A stretch of 64,000 bases of DNA from Halobacteriovorax sp. HLS (GTDB lineage Bacteria > Bdellovibrionota > Bacteriovoracia > Bacteriovoracales > Bacteriovoracaceae): the NCBI RefSeq assembly GCF_004006665.1, contig NZ_QOCL01000002.1, positions 285,693 through 349,692 of the forward strand. The letters run 5' to 3'. Shown here piece after piece: positions 60,534 to 64,000 of this stretch. The notes under the pieces were generated by a model. It was not told the DNA's origin. It saw only the letters and a program-made list of their open reading frames with translations, and ran no database searches. The position numbers were made by a program, and so were the translations under genes. Position 1 is the stretch's first letter; the number at the start of each line of letters is the position of its first letter.

Positions 60534-62261
60534 ATGCGTTTATCGACAGGTTTTTGGCAAACTTATAAAGAAGTTCCGGCCGATGCTGAAATTCCATCTC
60601 ATCAATTAATGGTTAGAGCAGGTCTTATTCATAAAACTGGTTCAGGTCTTTATAGTTACCTGCCTTTTGGTTACAGAGCGATTAGAAAAGTAGAAAATAT
60701 TATTCGTGAAGAAATGGATAGAGCTGGATGTCACGAGATTCTCATGAGTGTTGTAACACCAGGTGAACTTTGGCAAGAGTCTGGGCGTTGGGATGCGATG
60801 GGCGAACAAATGCTTAAGTTTCAAGATAAGGCATCTAGAGATTTATGTATCTCTCCGACAAATGAGGAAGCGGTAACTGATATTTTTAGAAAGACAGTTA
60901 AATCATATAAAAACCTACCGGTTACTTTGTATCAAATAAATACAAAATTTAGAGATGAGCTGCGGCCTAGATTTGGTCTTATGCGTGGTAGAGAATTCAC
61001 AATGAAAGACGCGTACAGCTTTCATGCAGATAAGGCCTCTCTCGATGAAGTTTATGATAATTTATTCAAAGCCTATGAAGCAGTCTTTACTCGTGCTGGT
61101 TTAGAATTTAGTGCCGTAGAAGCGGATGCAGGCGCTATGGCCGATGGTGATCAGAAGACACATGAGTTTCAAGTGATAGCTGATACCGGTGAAGATGAGG
61201 TTATTTACTCTTCTGAAACTGGCTATGCCGCAAATATAGAAAAAGCTCAAACTAAAAGAGCAGATATTGATTTTAATTTCTCAGAAGATACTGTCGTTGA
61301 AATTCATACTCCTGGTAAATCTACCATTGAAGATGTTTGCAATTTTTTAGAAAAGCCTCAATACCATAGTTTGAAATCACTTGTTTATAAAGCAGCAACA
61401 GGCGATGAAGAAAAAACAGTTTTGGTTCTTCTTTTAGGTGATGACTCCCTCAATGAAATCAAATTAAAAGCATATTTGAAGTGTGAGACATTAAGAGCAG
61501 CCACAGATAGTGAGCTAGAAAACGATGGGTTTGTTAAAGGTTATATTGGCCCACATAATCTGACTATAGATGTACAAATTGTATTTGATCAGAGCATTAA
61601 CTTAGATGCTTCGTATGTTGCAGGAGCTAATGCAAAAGATATGCACCATGGAAATATTATTCCTAGCAGAGACTCTAAACCTTTTACAATTGCCGATTTA
61701 AGAACTGCTTGTAAAGGAGACCTTACTCTCGATGGTAAAGGTGTCGTTGATATTCGTAGAGGTATTGAGGTCGGACATATATTTCAGCTTGGGGATAAGT
61801 ACACTAAAGCTCTTGGTGTAAATATTCTAGATCAAAATGGAAAAACAATGCATCCGCTTATGGGTTGTTACGGAATAGGTGTTACAAGAGTTGTTGCTGC
61901 TGCAGTTGAGCAGCACCATGACGAAAAAGGAATTGTGTGGCCTATGGCACTTGCTCCTTATCATGTATATTTTGCAGAAATAACAAAGGCGCAAGAAAAT
62001 AAAGAGCTAGCTGACTCTATTTATCAAAGCCTTTTAGATGTCGGTGTAGAGGTTGTTTACGACGATCGTAAAGCTGGACCTGGATTTAAATTTAAAGATG
62101 CAGACCTCTTAGGCTTACCAATTCAATTAATTTTTGGTGAAAGAGACTTTAAAAAGGATGGGCAACTAGAAATCCGTCTTAGAAAAACTGGTGAATCTTT
62201 TAAGGTTAAGCCTGAAGAAGTGGTTACAAAAATTCAAGAATTAATAGCGAGCAATATATGA
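60534..62261 (+). CDS. proS: Prolyl-tRNA synthetase
   Basis: 575 aa, bacterial type with the editing insertion. Motif 2 region FRDELRPRFGLMRGREFTMKDAYSFH, SPTNEEAVTDIF, the editing domain about 230-380 (LDASYVAGANAKDMHHGN), and the C-terminal anticodon-binding domain (VYDDRKAGPGFKFKDADLLGLPIQLIFG). Overlaps the methyltransferase gene by 4 nt. Confidence 0.97.
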   Translation: MRLSTGFWQTYKEVPADAEIPSHQLMVRAGLIHKTGSGLYSYLPFGYRAIRKVENIIREEMDRAGCHEILMSVVTPGELWQESGRWDAMGEQMLKFQDKASRDLCISPTNEEAVTDIFRKTVKSYKNLPVTLYQINTKFRDELRPRFGLMRGREFTMKDAYSFHADKASLDEVYDNLFKAYEAVFTRAGLEFSAVEADAGAMADGDQKTHEFQVIADTGEDEVIYSSETGYAANIEKAQTKRADIDFNFSEDTVVEIHTPGKSTIEDVCNFLEKPQYHSLKSLVYKAATGDEEKTVLVLLLGDDSLNEIKLKAYLKCETLRAATDSELENDGFVKGYIGPHNLTIDVQIVFDQSINLDASYVAGANAKDMHHGNIIPSRDSKPFTIADLRTACKGDLTLDGKGVVDIRRGIEVGHIFQLGDKYTKALGVNILDQNGKTMHPLMGCYGIGVTRVVAAAVEQHHDEKGIVWPMALAPYHVYFAEITKAQENKELADSIYQSLLDVGVEVVYDDRKAGPGFKFKDADLLGLPIQLIFGERDFKKDGQLEIRLRKTGESFKVKPEEVVTKIQELIASNI

Positions 62262-63016
62262 GAGATTTAGATTTAATAGTAGGAATTCATAGTATTGCAG
62301 AAGCGATTCTTTGCCGTCCAGATTCTGTAAGAAAAATAATCGCTACAGATGAAGGGCTAAGAGACTTTAAAAAGAAAACTCGACTCAATAAAGAACTCAA
62401 GGATCACGACATTAAAATAGTATCTTCCCATGAGTTGCAAAAAACAGCTGAAACTTTTTATAAAGAAATTGAGCTAAGTTATCAAAGAGTTCCATCACAA
62501 ATCTTTATGGTTGTTGACCCTGTAGAAACATATGACTTAGCTTGGCTTTATGAAGAATTAGAAATTAATAAAAGTTATAAAATACTATGTCTTGACCAGG
62601 TTACAGATGTCCATAATGCGGCGGCCATCATGAGAACTGCCGCTTTCTATGGCGTTGACTGCGTACTTACTGGAGCTAAAGGACACTTTGGAACAGGTCC
62701 GTCTTTTGCACGAATAGCTTCAGGAGCAATTGAGCACGTAAAGATTGTCATTTGCTCATCGTTGCCTAAAGCAATTACGAAACTTAAAGAGAATGGTGTT
62801 ACTGTTATAGGCTTCTCTGAGCATGCATCAGAAGATGGTGATGGTCTTGTTAAGACTGAAAAAATGGCACTTGTTCTTGGTGCTGAAGATGTTGGAATGA
62901 GTAATGCTGTTGAGAGAGTTGTTGAACACAAAGTAGCAATTAAACCTCTTGGGAAAATAAAATCTTTGAATGTTTCTGTTGCCGGAGCTATCGCTATGGA
63001 GAGATGGCTTAAATAG
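62258..63016 (+). CDS. SpoU-family RNA 2'-O-methyltransferase (TrmH/RlmB-like)
   Basis: 252 aa. N-terminal RNA-binding part (DLIVGIHSIAEAIL) and SpoU knot: DQVTDVHNAAAIMRTAAFYGVDCVL, LVLGAEDVGMSNAV and KPLGKIKSLNVSVAGAIAMERWL, the three family motifs. Target could be 23S rRNA G2251 (RlmB) or a tRNA; cannot be decided here. Cotranscribed with proS. Confidence 0.92.
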   Translation: MRDLDLIVGIHSIAEAILCRPDSVRKIIATDEGLRDFKKKTRLNKELKDHDIKIVSSHELQKTAETFYKEIELSYQRVPSQIFMVVDPVETYDLAWLYEELEINKSYKILCLDQVTDVHNAAAIMRTAAFYGVDCVLTGAKGHFGTGPSFARIASGAIEHVKIVICSSLPKAITKLKENGVTVIGFSEHASEDGDGLVKTEKMALVLGAEDVGMSNAVERVVEHKVAIKPLGKIKSLNVSVAGAIAMERWLK

Positions 63017-63073
63017 GAAATATTTGAAAAAAGAACTTTTTTTAAAAAAAAGTATAAAAAAGTAAAAAAAGTG

Positions 63074-63102
63074 TTGATTTTAAGAGTTGAACCATTTATA
63101 AA
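63074..63102 (+). promoter_or_regulatory. Promoter of the tRNA-Thr/Tyr/Gly cluster
   Basis: TTGATT (63074-63079), 17 nt, TATAAA (63097-63102), about 60 nt before the first tRNA. Confidence 0.75.
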
Positions 63103-63162
63103 TTCAATCCTCGAAACAATTAATACAAAATCTTAACCAAGAGAATTGATTGTGTAGAGTGT

Positions 63163-63238
63163 GCTGGTTTAGCTCAGTTGGTAGAGCACCGGTTTTGTAA
63201 ACCGGCGGTCGTAGGTTCAAATCCTATAACCAGCTCCA
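63163..63238 (+). tRNA. tRNA-Thr (TGT)
   Basis: Acceptor GCTGGTT pairs with AACCAGC; anticodon arm CCGGT-TTTGTAA-ACCGG gives TGT; CCA encoded. First of a cluster in the order of E. coli thrU-tyrU-glyT-thrT-tufB. Confidence 0.97.
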
Positions 63239-63244
63239 TTTAAT

Positions 63245-63330
63245 GGCGAAATTGCCGAGTGGCCAAAGGCAACAGACTGTAAATCTGTCGGGGTATCCCT
63301 TCGATGGTTCGAATCCATCTTTCGCCACCA
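63245..63330 (+). tRNA. tRNA-Tyr (GTA)
   Basis: Class II tRNA with a long variable arm. Acceptor GGCGAAA pairs with TTTCGCC, discriminator A, CCA encoded. Anticodon loop CTGTAAA gives GTA. Confidence 0.97.
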
Positions 63331-63374
63331 TCTTAATTTTCGCGAATTGAGTGGTGTATAAAATTCATAATTAT

Positions 63375-63450
63375 GCGGGCGTAACTCAGTTGGTAGAGTG
63401 TCAGCCTTCCAAGCTGAATGTCGCAAGTTCGAACCTTGTCGCCCGCTCCA
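63375..63450 (+). tRNA. tRNA-Gly (TCC)
   Basis: Acceptor GCGGGCG pairs with CGCCCGC; anticodon arm CAGCC-TTCCAAG-CTG gives TCC; CCA encoded at 63448-63450. Confidence 0.97.
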
Positions 63451-63451
63451 T

Positions 63452-63486
63452 AAAAAACCCTCTTCTTGAAAGAGGGTTTTTTTTTG
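63452..63486 (+). terminator. Rho-independent terminator after tRNA-Gly
   Basis: CCCTCTT (63458-63464), CTTGA loop, AAGAGGG (63470-63476), flanked by six A and a long T run. It splits the tRNA cluster before the second tRNA-Thr. Confidence 0.92.
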
Positions 63487-63555
63487 TTTTTTTTAATACT
63501 ACTTTTCTTACGATGAATAGCTGTTGTAAGGTTAGCGAGAGAGAAAATTGTTTAT

Positions 63556-63630
<75 letters not shown>

Positions 63631-63847
63631 TTTTCCTCTATAAACGGCCTAATATCGGACTAATTATATCCTTAAAATATCATTTTTTTTTAGCGAAAAG
63701 CCTTTAAGTGTTTGACGTTAGGCCCACCTCGTTGTATTTCATTTGCTAGATTTAAAGAAATGCGTGGGTATTCTACAAATTTTGGTTTTAGGGAAAGTTT
63801 TTTAGCTTGTCATGGAATCAAATTTCGCTGATACTTTGTACTCATTT

Positions 63848-63876
63848 TTGATATTAATATATATAAATTATATAAC
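63848..63876 (+). promoter_or_regulatory. Promoter of tuf
   Basis: TTGATA (63848-63853), 17 nt, TATAAC (63871-63876), in very AT-rich DNA. Leader of about 13 nt before the ATG, with AGGAG in it. The rest of 63631-63847 holds nothing I recognise. Confidence 0.78.
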
Positions 63877-63895
63877 TCGTTTTTAGGAGCAAAGA

Positions 63896-64000
63896 ATGGC
63901 TAAGGAATCTTTTGACAGAAGTAAGCCCCACGTAAACATTGGTACGATCGGGCACGTTGACCACGGTAAAACAACTTTAACAGCAGCAATTTCTGTAACA
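63896..64000 (+). CDS. tuf: Elongation factor Tu (N-terminus only)
   Basis: Delivers aminoacyl-tRNA to the ribosome. The 35 codons in the window read [20 protein letters not shown], then [12 protein letters not shown], containing the G1 P-loop (GHVDHGKT). ATG with TTTAGGAGCAAAGA upstream. Truncated by the window edge. Its place after the tRNA cluster is the ancient tufB arrangement. Confidence 0.97.
   Translation, partial: MAKESFDRSKPHVNIGTIGHVDHGKTTLTAAISVT

Overview
The window reads as a low-GC, gene-dense chromosomal segment of a Gram-negative, flagellated bacterium. The best fit is the Bacteriovorax/Halobacteriovorax side of the Bdellovibrionota. I infer this from the AT-rich coding style, many small lipoproteins, LpxC and BamD (an outer membrane), a complete flg rod/hook cluster ending in csrA-fliW, and an AmgK/MurU-type cell-wall sugar salvage pair. 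Taxonomy was not tested by any search. There are no insertion sequences, prophage genes, CRISPR arrays or rRNA genes. Both ends cut genes: etfB at the left and tuf at the right.

Layout. 1-3.4 kb (minus): EtfB and acyl-CoA dehydrogenase behind a clear sigma70-type promoter, then FolK, an LptM-like lipoprotein and an outer-membrane-type protein. 3.6-9.1 kb (mostly plus): LysM lipoprotein, a degenerate M48-like lipoprotein, AmgK-like kinase, MurU-like nucleotidyltransferase and small unknowns. 9.1-14.9 kb: endonuclease IV-like protein, a second degenerate M48/HtpX-like protein, a CHASE2 histidine kinase with an NtrC-type regulator, and LspA. 15-24.3 kb: fused isobutyryl-CoA mutase with its cobalamin adenosyltransferase, FHA protein, A-type Fe-S carrier with a YgfZ-TPR fusion, an HExxH peptide-hydroxylase-like protein, tRNA-Asn, and an unknown gene behind a sigma28 promoter. 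24.3-28.2 kb: astC-astA-astD arginine catabolism. 28.3-32.2 kb: TPR/SH3, cyclic-nucleotide-binding, AI-2E-family permease, BamD and TPR proteins. 32.3-32.5 kb: a gene-free stretch holding a candidate pseudoknotted RNA. 32.5-41.8 kb: flgF-G-A-H-I-J-M-N-K-L-csrA-fliW (minus), with a perfect sigma54 promoter at its head. 42-47.3 kb: XseB, a patatin-like lipoprotein lacking its serine, PBP1A and a TonB-like protein. 47.5-49.9 kb: FolD-GcvT-GcvH. 50-52.4 kb: a 57-aa membrane protein, then RuvC-RuvA-RuvB. 52.4-58.5 kb: binding protein, LpxC, thioesterase, CheY-like receiver, ChaN-like protein and membrane proteins. 58.6-64 kb: M28 peptidase, ProS, SpoU methyltransferase, then tRNA-Thr/Tyr/Gly/Thr leading into tuf, the same order as E. 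coli thrU-tyrU-glyT-thrT-tufB.

How they fit together. Several blocks handle nutrients a predator or proteolytic heterotroph would gain: acyl-CoA and branched-chain CoA metabolism, arginine succinyltransferase steps, glycine cleavage with FolD, and peptidoglycan sugar salvage. Motility control is unusually visible: a sigma54 promoter for the rod/ring operon, FlgM, FliW/CsrA, and a sigma28 promoter on an unknown gene outside the flagellar cluster. The most interesting items are the candidate pseudoknot RNA beside fliW, the sigma28-driven unknown gene, the stand-alone HExxH protein, FlgG with a signal-peptide-like extension, and three catalytically dead enzyme relatives (two M48, one patatin). 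Five convergent gene pairs interlock their stop codons by exactly 4 nt.
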